From assembly GCA_013176395.1 (NCBI GenBank), contig JABMLP010000003.1, positions 62,001 through 126,000 on the forward strand: a stretch of DNA of 64,000 nt. The letters run 5' to 3'. Origin of the DNA: Venturia oleaginea (lineage: Eukaryota > Ascomycota > Dothideomycetes > Venturiales > Venturiaceae). Positions within the stretch are counted from its first letter, which is position 1; each line of letters opens with the position of its first letter. The notes below the pieces were generated by a model. That model had not been told where the DNA came from. It did not search any database and was given only the letters and a program-made list of their open reading frames with translations. Positions 34,841 through 45,926 of this stretch are shown piece by piece. A program made the translations under genes and the position numbers.

Positions 34841-36396
34841 TTATCTTGTCCTGCTCGCCACGAGTTTGGCCAATCCTTGAAGGCCATTTGAAGTCGCCAC
34901 ATCTGGATCTGGATAGTACCATGCGGCAGCAGCTATGATGAGGTACACAATCTGGGTTCATTAGCATCTTTAGAGAAGAGATAAAAAAATTAGGATGTAC
35001 TCACCACGAGCAGCGCGCCTTCTAAATAATTGCATTCCCCATCCCGAAGAAAGTTTCCAACAACGACAATCGAGATCAAGAGCAGAATAGCCATAAAGAT
35101 CTCGAAATTGAGATCCATTGGTTTTCCAAGAGCCCACCCAACAAGAACCACTAGGGGTGCGTTGAAAAGAGCGGTTTGGATCGATGGTCCGAGACAATGG
35201 AAGAGAGCGAAATTCTACGGTATGTCAATAAGAGCCTGAATGTGCGGTGATCTGGATATAATATACCATTTGTCCATCCCAAGCCTCGTCAATCGCAGTA
35301 AGATGTTCGGCTGACTTTTCGGCGAGTGGAAGTAGAATCAGGCCCAAGAATTGATCTGGTATTCCAGCTTCAACAACTTCGTCGATTTTCTCGACGAGGA
35401 ACAAAGCCAGAAGGGTGACCAGGACTAGAGATGCGACAATAGCAACTACGCACTCTGTAAATGTGAAATTTGGCTTCGACATGTCATATTCGCGATCTAA
35501 ATCCCGATGTTCGTCATGCTCGAGGACTTCGTCAAATATGCTGTGGTGAGAATGAGCGTTGAACCACATGTATCTAGAAGTTGATCAGCATTATCCTAAT
35601 AATGCTAGAGCTTATGAACTGACATGAAAAACGCAACAATGAGCAGAATCGATGTGATCTGACTGATGCGAAGAACATCATGCTGTAGTTTCTCATTAGT
35701 AAATTGGTGGTGCTTCGAGCCATCAGGCTTTAGGACTGCAGCGCCTTTCAATGCTGAGTAGAAAGCGCTTGGAACAAGCAATCCAAAGCCTGCTACCAGC
35801 AGGATTCCGCTTCCGACTTCGCTGACCACAGCATGGAACGTCGCTATTTGCTGTCGTATACCTCCAACGAAGAAGCACAATCCCAAGCAGAGAAGTAGGT
35901 TGGTAAGAATCGAGCCTAGAATTGCAGCCTGGATGATGGGAATGAAATTTCCAAGCTCAGCAGAACCATCATTCGACGTGTGCTTGGCAATCAAGATAAT
36001 AAACAGCACGATCTCGACAATCGATCCAAAGGCCGTCTCAAGCAGGATTCCCGAAACTTTAGGCATCTTCCTCGCAAACTCCTGTCCAGCGAATCCTAGC
36101 AAATTGGCGACCGGAACCATAGAGATATAGCTCAAAGCAAAGATCCAGAGGTGCAATTTGGGCGCAACGAAATGGAGAATGATGGCGACAGGAACGAAGG
36201 GCCAGAGTACGTTTACCCCCATTGAGACAGCATTGGAGCTTCTCCACAGCACCTTGAGAAAATGAGCGACTTGAAAGCCGCTTCTTCCACTTTCGCCATC
36301 TGGATGGATTTGGTGGCCGGTAATGCGTCCCAAGAGTGGTTGAGATTCGTTCGCTTCGCGATCGTTACCGTTATGGTGGCGGCTGGAGGGACTCAT
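34841..36396 (-). CDS. CAX-type Ca2+(cation)/H+ antiporter
   Basis: Membrane cation/proton exchanger of the CaCA superfamily, probably on the vacuole. Four exons (36,396-35,624, 35,573-35,267, 35,214-35,005, 34,951-34,841) give 466 residues in phase. About eleven hydrophobic segments are readable. The first alpha-repeat is ETAFGSIVEIVLF, followed by ILGSILTNLLLCLG. The second is LPLAEKSAEHLTAIDEAWDGQMNFAL. Classical CAX proteins have GNAVE and GNAAEH at these places. Here Asn is replaced in both (GSIVE, EKSAEH), as in a divergent fungal CAX subgroup, so Ca2+ specificity is uncertain. The hydrophilic N-terminus (70 residues) could be regulatory. An acidic, His-rich loop (HSHHSIFDEVLEHDEHRD) separates the two halves. 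Confidence 0.88.
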
Positions 36397-36690
36397 GATG
36401 CGAATCTTTGAGGGTGGGAGGGGATGTGATGGTCCCTGATTGCGCGACTGACTGGTGAGTCGTCAATTGGAGTGAGGCCAAACTTATACGAATCGCTCAA
36501 GCGGGGTCTTCGAAATGCGCGACAATGCCCAGGCTTGGCTCGCACGATGTCCGTTCTTATACACACTAGTTCATCCATGGAGAAAAACATGGAGATGTGC
36601 TTAGCAGTGAGATAGGTGCAGGTCAATCACTTGAATACAATATTGTGGATTTTGAGTTGAATTGGTGGTGAGAAAAGCGACGGTGGACAA

Positions 36691-36786
36691 GGGCCTGTTC
36701 GTGAATTCAAGATTCAATTCTCAATGCAGCTGAGAAAATTGAGATTTGATTGCATTGAGAATCTCTATTTACTCACGAACGGACCC
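36691..36786. mobile_element. Short hairpin MITE-like element
   Basis: The ends GGGCCTGTTCGTGA (36,691-36,704) and TCACGAACGGACCC (36,773-36,786) are inverted repeats with two mismatches. Inside, TTCTCAATGCA faces TGCATTGAGAA, so the whole 96 bp can fold into one near-continuous hairpin. Size and structure fit a MITE. No convincing target duplication is seen, so the parent superfamily (hAT or PIF/Harbinger-like ends) is left open. It lies in the 730 bp gap between the antiporter start and the NSA2 stop. Confidence 0.65.
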
Positions 36787-37126
36787 CTGCTGGAAATGCA
36801 GCCGAAGCAGCCATTGTAATCGTACATTGAGCTTCAAATCGCAAATTCACGATACTGACGGAACGAATCCAGACTTCGCATGTGACTGGTGTCGGACACA
36901 GCGGGCTAAGCCCCAGAGATGAAGCATTGAGAGACTCGCCTCCTACCACAGTTCTTCTATATTCAAGGTTCAATTCCGTTCATCCACGCTGTGTATGTTC
37001 CTAGCACACCTTTTTGAACCCAGTCTAGCAAGACTTTCTTTTTACCACTCTTATATCAGTCCCAAACTCCAAACTCCGTGACGCCATATGATGCTGATCG
37101 TAGGGTATATCTTCGCGAACTGTGAA

Positions 37127-38385
37127 TCACACCAATAGGACAGCATTGATACATCCGTCGTTTTCGGGATTATTTGTTATCTGGAAGAGAAGGTCAATTC
37201 AAATTGCTTTTGTTTAGTGAGGGAGATATCATACCTGCGCCCAGCGTCCCCAAACAACCTTTCCGCCGGCAGTGACAAGACCCAGCTCGGATACTTCACA
37301 TACAGTCAGTTTCTCGAATAAATGAAGGAAGAGCTCGAGATATATTACCGTTCACTTCTATGATTGTACTGTTCCATGGTTAGCAAAGTCGGTTGTCAAC
37401 AAGAGCATGTAGCAATTTTATTTGCAGCATAATTTCGGGAGGAAGACTTACCCTCGAGTCAACACACCCAATTGAGTGTATAAAGGGTTTTGTGGATTCT
37501 GTGCAGGGTCAATGTGATTGTTCGAAAGAAGAGGAGACGAGGTGATACCTTTTTGACGCTGATGATGGGTAGCTGTACTGTAACTCCCAACTCTTGATGG
37601 GTGACGTTCGCTTTCTTGTAACGAAGTCCCATCGGTCTAATATTGTAGTTAGTTCATATTCTAGACTCCTGAATTTTAGTTTAGTAGCAGACCGGATAAA
37701 GCGCTCATATTTTACGGGCCTCCTCGTAAAGTCGCCACCAACGAAAGTGGGCTTATAATGTTAGCATGAGACCTGTGGAAGTCTATTCAGGGTAAAAACC
37801 TTTGCAATCATACCTGCGCATATTTTAGTATCGTTGTTCCGTGAGCTCGCATTGTGCTGGTCCTGCAGTCAGATTTGGGGGTGGGACTTACGCTTCCAGG
37901 ACTTCTTGTGTGTCTTCTTTCCGCTCTTGATTACCTTAAACACCTCCTCTTCGCTGATGCCTCTGACCTTGGGCAAAGGGACGCTAAACTTGGCAGCCTT
38001 CTCCTTCCTATTATCTATTAGCAAAGCCTCCTACACAGAACTAGTACTAAACCCACCGCTTCTCCTTGATCTGACTTGACAGGACTTTCGCGTCCTGACC
38101 CTTCGTGCGATCTAACAAGAACTGTGGGAGCGCCTCCTTGTTGTCCTCCTTAGGTCCAGCTGATTTCACATTTCTCTCTTCATGCTGCTTTATCTTCTGC
38201 TTCATTTGAATTTTCTCCTTCCTGCGCTTCTCAGCGAACTGCTTGGCCGCAAGACCTCTTAGATTCTGCGCCTTCTCAGAGACCTTCTTCCCTTCTCTTG
38301 CTTGCTTCTTTCTCGTTCGCTCTTCGTGGTCGAAGCGACGACCATGCAGCTTGGTGAAGCGTTCCATGTACTCATTCTGAGGCAT
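37127..38385 (-). CDS. NSA2: Ribosome biogenesis protein NSA2
   Basis: Nucleolar pre-60S assembly factor needed for 27S rRNA processing. Nine exons: 38,385-38,057, 38,007-37,892, 37,813-37,800, 37,751-37,693, 37,636-37,549, 37,498-37,452, 37,368-37,349, 37,293-37,235 and 37,180-37,127. They give 261 residues, the usual family length, with every phase closing. The basic N-terminus ([20 protein letters not shown]) and eS8-like C-terminus ([29 protein letters not shown]) are unmistakable. Exons 3 and 7 are only 14 and 20 nt. Exon 3 supplies R-M-I-A-K between SWK and PTFVGG, where the family has RM(I/V)TK, so it is needed. Eight introns in a 786 nt coding sequence is dense for this window. Confidence 0.93.
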
Positions 38386-38791
38386 CTTGGGCGAGGTTTG
38401 GGAGCGTAGAGCTCAGGTTTGAGGGCGTAGAGCTTAGGTTGGGAGCGTGGAGCTCAGATTCGGTATGTGAAATGTTGGATATATGATCGCAGACTGGGGG
38501 ACAGGTTTTGGTGGGCAGAGCAATCTGTGAGCGAGCTTGTATTGGGGTAGACTTTTGGAGTGGCAAAAAATCCATGGACCCACTCTTTTTTCAAGATAAT
38601 GATTTGACCAATCACGATTTAGCGTGTTTTCCCCATGCTTCGAGCAGTCTATTCATTGCTAATCCATATAGATCTAATTGCTTATTCGACTTGACCGTCA
38701 GGAAGTATTCTAAATTCATATCAAGAGACATGTTACAAATAAGAGTAACATCCAGAGTCTATCCGTACAAGCCAGAGAAGACATCTCTCAA

Positions 38792-40507
38792 TCAATGCAT
38801 GAACCACAGTTGGCTGTTCGAGCCCCATTTCAGCTCAATCTCCAGGTTACGAATATTCTCCTTTCCTTTCTTGTACTCTACGCTGCCCTCAATCTTTGTG
38901 CCTGCCTTCAATGGCTCTCCAGCTATTTTGCTCTTATCGATGAGCATCACTCCCGATCTCCAATGCGTTTCCTTCCCGGCTGGCCCGGTTGTGAAAGCTA
39001 CACCGTTCTTGCTACCAGATAGCCATGTCTCAGCTCTCGCATCCTCTGGAAGTTGCGCATCTCGGCTTGTCAAAAAGAATGTATCGAACCAAATCACCCA
39101 CCCATCAAGAGCGTCTGTGTCTCGAGAAAGCTCAACCGAGAAAGACTTCACAAATGACAAGTCGGGCGTTGTAATAGTGTGTAACGGTAACGTCAAGAAA
39201 GGTGCCGATTTGGCCGCAAGGTTTTTCGAGGGTAGGTGTCGGACGAGAATGTCATCGTAAATCTTCTCCATCATTGCTGTCATGTTAAATCCATAAACGT
39301 CGCGCCAGAAGTCAACGTTCTCAACGAGGTAATCCTGGTCTTCGATTGGAGCCACTTGCAATACGCAATGGGATGGGACCATTAACCCATCTGATGTAAG
39401 ATACTTGTCTCGCGCCCAAAGAACTGAATCAAGCATAGCTTCGAACAAGAGGCAGTAGCCCATCCACTCGGAGACGATGATGTCGACTTTCTGGACTGGA
39501 AGATTGACTTCTTCGATCTTTCCACGCAGGCATGTGATGACATTGGAGAGGCCATTGGCGTGGATGTTCGTTCTTGCCTTGTCGATGATATTGGAGTTGT
39601 CGACAGCGATGACTTTCGCTGCGCCGGCTCGAGCACAGAACATGGACAGAATGCCTGTCCCGCATCCTACATCAAGAACTGTTTTTCCTGCGAAGAGGTG
39701 TTTGTTCTCGTATATGAAATCGCGGTAAGCATCTGTGCGAACGGTGTCTTTGAGCATGGTTTCGTGAATGTCTACCATGGTCAGCTACTGGATGGTGACG
39801 AGTATCAGTGGGGTCTACCTACCATTGTAAGAGTAAGAGTCGAAATAGTTTCCATCGTAGTCTGGTTTTCCAGACTGTGCGTCAGCACTGGTCGGAAATT
39901 TTCCAGTGCCTTCGTCAGCCCATCTCTTCTCCAAGGTCTCCTCTACCTGATGGCGATACTCCTTGTACTGGGACTGGACATTCTGCAGTTGCCTTTCAAG
40001 TTCGGCAATTTTTGCTTCCGGGAAAGACTTCGTGTTGGCATCTATCGGAATGTCGTCGTCCTGTTGAGTGGATGGCGAAATATCATCCAATGTGAACAGT
40101 AGAGCATCATCTTCGAGTACTGGTTGTAGGTATCTGTCGTCCTCGAATTCAGCCGCAGATTTGATCTCCAACTTTGTGTTTCCATCCTTCGCCTGTTGTC
40201 GGATGTAGTTGACGAGCTTGATACTGGACAAAAAGTCGAGACCTAACGATTTCGATCAGATCTTGATCATTAGCGCCTGAAAGGAGACAATAAACGGACC
40301 GTGCTCCTTCTGGATTGAGATGAAGTCGAACCGATACTTTTCTTTGCTGTACTCCAGCATGGATATGGCATCGGGGAAACTTTTCTCGTCAAAAAAGCTC
40401 ACGAAGGAAAACTCTTCATTGTCGGGTTCGGCGTCTTCCCATCCCTCTTCTTCACGTAAATCAGAAGTTTCGGAGCTCGAAGAGCAGGCTGCTTGTTGTG
40501 GGACCAT
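38792..40507 (-). CDS. Protein arginine N-methyltransferase 3
   Basis: PRMT3-type asymmetric arginine methyltransferase, cytosolic; the known target in yeasts and animals is ribosomal protein uS5. Exons 40,507-40,300, 40,242-39,823 and 39,771-38,792 give 535 residues in phase. SAM motif I is VLDVGCGTGILSMFCARAG. The double-E loop is SEWMGYCLLFEAM and the THW loop is KETHWRSG. A coiled-coil segment (AKIAELERQLQNVQSQYKEY) precedes the core. The N-terminal region aligns with the PRMT3 zinc finger (FPDAISMLEYSKEKYRFDF), but the C2H2 ligands are absent: no CxxC, with Tyr and Ser at the following positions. The acidic N-terminus (EEEGWEDAEPDNEE) is kept. The last intron acceptor was chosen to restore YNDIHETM. 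Confidence 0.92.
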
Positions 40508-41085
40508 CGAAATTGTATTATATCTGCCGAGTAGTTGGAAATTATGTATGATTTGATTGTTCCAGTGTTGGTTCTACTTCGAGTCTAGCTTTGGTAGCGA
40601 GTCAGCCAATTTTTTTCCAACGATGGCGATGTTTGTGAACTCGCGTAAAAACTAAAAATCCAGTACAGACGCAAGGCTAGCAGGGATCGTTCGTCGAGAT
40701 TATCTTGCATGAGGATTGCATGAAATGTGCGTTCCTAAGGATGCTGATCGATATCGCTCTCGATCTTCCCCAGATTGCCTGTTGCAGGCCGAGCTCGTCG
40801 TATCGTCAGATGCTGACATGATTGGAGTATCATTCAAGCTAAAAGACGATATATACTAAGCATGTTGGGTGAGATATGTGTAGAGATGTTGGTGTCGAAG
40901 CCAGGAAAGGAGAACATCTCGAACCCATGAAACAGTTCATGACGGCGACAAATAATTCATCACCCGACTATAGACCCTGGCTGGGCAATATTTCTCAAGC
41001 CTCCCCTCCATTTTAAACAACCTTGTTCCGCAGCTTGTCCGTATGCGTGGTCCTTCAATCCATCAACCCTCCACCTCCCAGCTCG
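40508..41085. promoter_or_regulatory. Divergent intergenic region, PRMT3 / RAV1
   Basis: This 578 bp gap separates the start codons of two divergent genes, so both promoters must lie here. The 3' end is CT/CA-rich just before the RAV1 start. No individual binding site is claimed. Confidence 0.5.
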
Positions 41086-44000
41086 ATGAGAGCTATACTT
41101 CCCGGCAGACCTCAGGCTAGGCTCCAAGCTGTAACAACAGGATCCTGGGAGGGCAAGCAGGTTGTTGTGAGATATCAGGCATTCCTTCACGCGAATCGCA
41201 AGACTGACGCCTCTCTGTGGTTTTAGGCTTATGTCTCCGGCAACGCGCTTGTTGTCCTCGACGGGCCCAATCATGTCCTCCAAACCACATACCTCGAACT
41301 CCCCGACGAGCTCATTGCAATCGTGTTCGACGAGTTGTCCGGAAAGATAGCAACGGCAACGTCATCCACAGTTCACATCTACAAGCCATATGGTCGTGAC
41401 GAGGGAGAGCTCAGGGTTGGTGCTATGAATTACGAAGGACTGGACGGATGCCGTAGCTGACCATGAGATTAGTGGTCACTACAATGCCATCTGGATGCAG
41501 AACAAGGCGACACCATCGAAACCCTCTCTTGGGGTCTGGACGAGGAACTACTCGTGGGGAGCTCATGCCTGACCCTATACTCTACCTACCACAATCTGGG
41601 CGAGCTGCTGTGGAGTAAGAAGCTTGCAAACGCTGCAAAATATACCCAATTCTCGTACGACACAAGTCTAATTGCATCGGTTGGCAAGTTCGACAGGCTT
41701 GTCAAGGTCTGGCGCAGACTCTCTTTGGCAGACCAACGATTTGATTACGCATACCTCCCACATCCTGCTTTAGTCACCGGCATACATTGGAGACGACCGG
41801 TTCACAGAGACCAGACATTCGACAATGTGCTGTATACAATATGTGTCGACAACAAGCTGAGGATCTGGTCTCCGGGAGACTCTCACGGTCTTTCGATATT
41901 GCAGCATTGGGCGGAGATAGATCTCTTTGAATCTATACAACCACGAGTCTTGAGCCCTGACCGTTCTTCGAGGCGATTCGCATTCATCATCGATTCCCGA
42001 GACTTCACAGCAGCAACAGAACGTCTTGTTCAACAGGCATCCAGTGATGAACAATCTGAGCTCGGCATGGCACATCTTATTGAAATCGCAAACAGAAGCC
42101 CAGATGTATGCGTTGTGCTGGATGACGAAGGAAATATGTCCGCGTGGGGACTTGAAAGCGTAGGTTGTAAAGTTCGGAAACCAGGAGACATTTTCAATAT
42201 TGCGCACATCGAAGGCATGAAGCTTCATTTCAATTCGGAGGCCAACGGTCTTGACAATCATGTCCAATTCTATCCATTCTGTAATGAGGCCACTGGAGGG
42301 TTCTGTGTTTTGATGCATCACTTTGATGGGCGATTGGAATGGTTTGATTCGCGTTTGGACCAGCTGTTCAATCCAGCCCCCCAGCAGCATCGAATGAACC
42401 TCAACACTATCTGGACAGGTCATTCAAGTGCTATAAAAAAGATTGTACGCTCGGCGACTGGTAAAGCTTTGATATCCAGAACGGCAGACAGCGAAAGCAT
42501 CATTTGGGCGCGCATACATACCAAGCTCGGCGACACAATAGAAAAAAGGAGCTCAGTGAAAACGTCAGAGCATATCCACCGCGTTTGGCTTCTTCAAGAA
42601 GGCAGATTTGTCGCGTTTCTGCACCACGAGAGCATATCAATTTGGGACACCCGTCATTTGAGAGCCATAGAGGTAGCTCGTCGAAATTTCAAATTGCAAG
42701 GGGAGCCAGTCGCTCTGCTCTGTATACCTGAGGAACATGGGAACAAATCGCATGTTCACCTTGCAACCATCAGTACAGAAATGAAAGGAATTGCATGGGA
42801 GATTCGCTTGCCAGTCCGCGGCAGCTCTACAGAGGACGATGCTGTAGTCTTGGAGGATTTTGGAAGATTTGACCTCGGGGATGCCAAAGATCTGGCATAT
42901 GTCCTGCCAGTTGATCCAGCCGGCACAGCACCTGTTATGTCCGGATTTCTTGATGTTTTCGCAAGAGACGTAGCCATATCGTACTCAACAGCCGGTGTCT
43001 TGAAGTCTTGGACAGCAAGACCGGACCGTGAACAACGAAAATTGGAATGGTTATTGACCTCGACTGTCGAAACCTCGATCGAGAATCCGTCCCTCGGAAG
43101 CGGGACGTCTATTAGAAAGGCAGCGCTGATCAGCGCAGACAAGACACTACTCACAATTTGGAATACCAGGAGCACCCAACTCGAACACGAAGAACAGTTC
43201 GAAGGCCGTGATTCAATACAAGACCTCGATTGGCTGTCGACACCTGACAACCAATCCATTCTTGCTGTTGGTTTCGCTCACCGCGTCGTCGTTTATGCTC
43301 AGCTCCGATACGATTATATCGATGCTCGTCCATCTTGGACGCCCCTGCGAGAATTTCATATTCGAGATTTCACTGCACATCCTATAGGTGATTCAGTTTG
43401 GCTCGGAACGGGCGGCTTTGTGATCGGAGCGGGAAATCAACTCTTCATTCAGGACCAAGAAGTCGACGTCTCGGAACACCTGCTGCCAGACTTACGTCTC
43501 TCGACAAAAGATAAAATTGGACTCGACATATTCACCATCGTTAGTCGGGTAAACGGTCCACTGCCTGTCTTCCATCCCCAATTCCTAGCACAGTGCATCT
43601 TAAGTGGGAAACTGTTACTTGCCCAGCACATCCTGCTTAAGCTATGGAACACTCTCAAATTTTACAACGATGGCGATCCATTTGACACCTTCCTGGGCTT
43701 CTCTCCAGATCAGTTTATCCAAGCGGACCAGGAGATTGTTTCGGTGAACCCGAAGAAAGAGACGCACTCATCATACGCAGATTTTGTTGACGAGGAACCT
43801 GAGGCCGTTACCGAAGAAGTTGCTGCGTCACTGAATGAGATTTTGAAGGCTCGCACAGTGCCACTTCTCTCCAGCAGGGAGCAAATGCATCTCGTTGACA
43901 TTGTCGAATGTGTTGGCATCGTCGAAAAACACCGACGCTCCATCGATGCCAATGGATGCCGGTTTCTCCTGTTCTTTAGGCAGCACTCACTAAGAGTCAG

Positions 44001-45368
44001 TCAACATTCGGCTGAAGACCAAATCTCGTGGCGAGAGATTGTATGGGCATTTTATAGCGGCAGTCAGGATATTTTGGCAGATATAGTGTCGCGTCACTTC
44101 CAAGGCAAGATGCTTTGGAAGCACGCCAGAGCCAGCGGTATCTTCATGTGGATGACGGATCTGCCTGCTTTAGTACGTTGAGCGCCCGAAGTTTAAGACC
44201 TTGGCTAATAGTCTCACAGAGAGCACAATTCGAGATCATCGCTCGGAATGAATACACCAAAACTGATGATAAGAATCCTGTTGATTGCAGTCTATATTAC
44301 ATCGCGCTGAAGAAGAAAGCTGTGCTCACAGGTCTATGGCGGATGGCGACTTGGAGCCGTGAACAAGGAGCCACTCAGAAATTCCTGGCCAACAACTTCG
44401 ATGAGCCACGATGGCGGACTGCTACTTTGAAGAATGCTTACGCGCTCATGGGCAAAAGACGATTTGGTAAGTTTTGTACATGAAGGACACGAGAATTAGC
44501 TCGCTAATAGCAATCAACAGAATATGCTGCAGCCTTTTTCCTGCTTGGCGGAAACCTCAAAGACGCCGTGAACATCCTTTCCAACCAGCTAGGTGATGTA
44601 CAACTCGCCATAGCAGTAGCTCGCGTCTACGAAGGCGACGACGGTCCCGTCCTCGCCGAATTTCTGACCGAAAAGGTTCTTCCACAGGCTGCTGAAGAAG
44701 GCAACCGCTGGCTTGCAACGTGGGCATTCTGGATGCTTGGTAAGCGTGACAAAGCTGTTCGAGCGCTCATTTCACCTCTGAGCAACGTCATTTCACCGCC
44801 AGAAACACCCAATTTGCAGTCGAAATCTTTTCTCACCGATGATCCTGCCCTAGTAGTGCTGTACAAACAACTCCGCGACAAGTCATTACAAACCCTTCGC
44901 GGAGCTCTCTCTCTGAAACCACGTGCGGAATGGGATTTCGTGCTGCACACTGCTAATCTTTATGAACGCATGGGTTGTGACCTGCTCGCGCTCGACCTCG
45001 TCAAGACTTGGGAATTTTTGACTCCACCATCGCATCCGCCATCCACAACGGCCTCTTCGAGGGTGATGGAAGGCGGACCAGTTAAATCTCGAAGCTATCT
45101 CCAAGAGGCACCAAGTGCATTGGATGGGTACGATATTGACCCTAGAAAGGTGCTGAGACGGAGGAGTTCCCTTGTCGTTGCTGATTTACCTGTTTCGACG
45201 CATGTGAATCGGGAGGGACACGAGAACGCAATCGATGAAAGTGGGGATGAAAGTGACGAGGAGGAGGAGAGCGGTGGGAAGGAGGAGATGGTGGCGAAGA
45301 ACAAGCCGCCACCGACTCAGTTTAAGGAGCCGGATGCAAATAGTTTACTTAATTCTTTTGGATTTTAG
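41086..45368 (+). CDS. RAV1: RAVE complex subunit Rav1
   Basis: Large WD-repeat subunit of RAVE, which reassembles V1 onto Vo of the vacuolar/endosomal H+-ATPase. Exons 41,086-41,166, 41,227-41,415, 41,473-44,172, 44,220-44,466 and 44,521-45,368 give 1,354 residues, close to the yeast protein's length. The start (MRAILPGRPQARLQ), then AYVSGNALVVLDGP after the first intron, fixes the N-terminus. The first 700 residues hold degenerate WD repeats (VKVWRRL, KLRIWSPG, ISIWDTRH, LLTIWNTR). The C-terminal Rav1 domain includes WREIVWAFYSGSQDIL, LYYIALKKKAVLTGLWRMA, NFDEPRWRTATLKNAYALM and FFLLGGNLKDAVNI. It ends in an acidic tail and NSLLNSFGF. It converges with CSN4. Confidence 0.94.
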
Positions 45369-45926
45369 ACTGGTATCGACTAATGGAAGGGGTGTGTGTA
45401 CGATTGCAGGATGATGGAAGGGGTGTGGAGAGTTACCTAATATGTCACGACCAGGGAGCTAGATGTAGCAGATGTCAATTAATTCGCGTAGTTCTGACGT
45501 CTCTATTGACTTCCCTCAGTCTGCATGGGTGGTCAGAAGCCTCCCCGCTCGCTCTTCCAAACGACACCAAAGAGCAAAGGAATATTCTATTCATGTCAGA
45601 GTCACTCATTGCAGTATCGACATCTGCCAATTTCTGGTCATTCTCTAGATTGGACTTTTCAGTCGTTTAGCTAAATTGATCTCGATTTGGAAGAGTCGTT
45701 CCGATTTTTATGGTGTCCGCGAAGGGCACTGGATCGATGGTCTCTATGAAGTGACTCGACTTCAAAATGTTGGTGGACTTTTCATTGATTACTCAATATC
45801 TATGGCAAATCGTGCCAGTATGAGTCCTCTAGTCATCCCTCGTCTCAATTGCATCTAAATAAGTCAAATCGCTCACTCCACAAAACGCCATCGCTATGTT
45901 TTCAACTTTCGTTTCTCCAAATGAAC
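45369..45926. other. Convergent intergenic region, RAV1 / CSN4
   Basis: A 558 bp gap between two converging stop codons. It holds both 3' ends; no gene or structured element is evident. Short open frames on the plus strand show no protein character. Confidence 0.5.
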
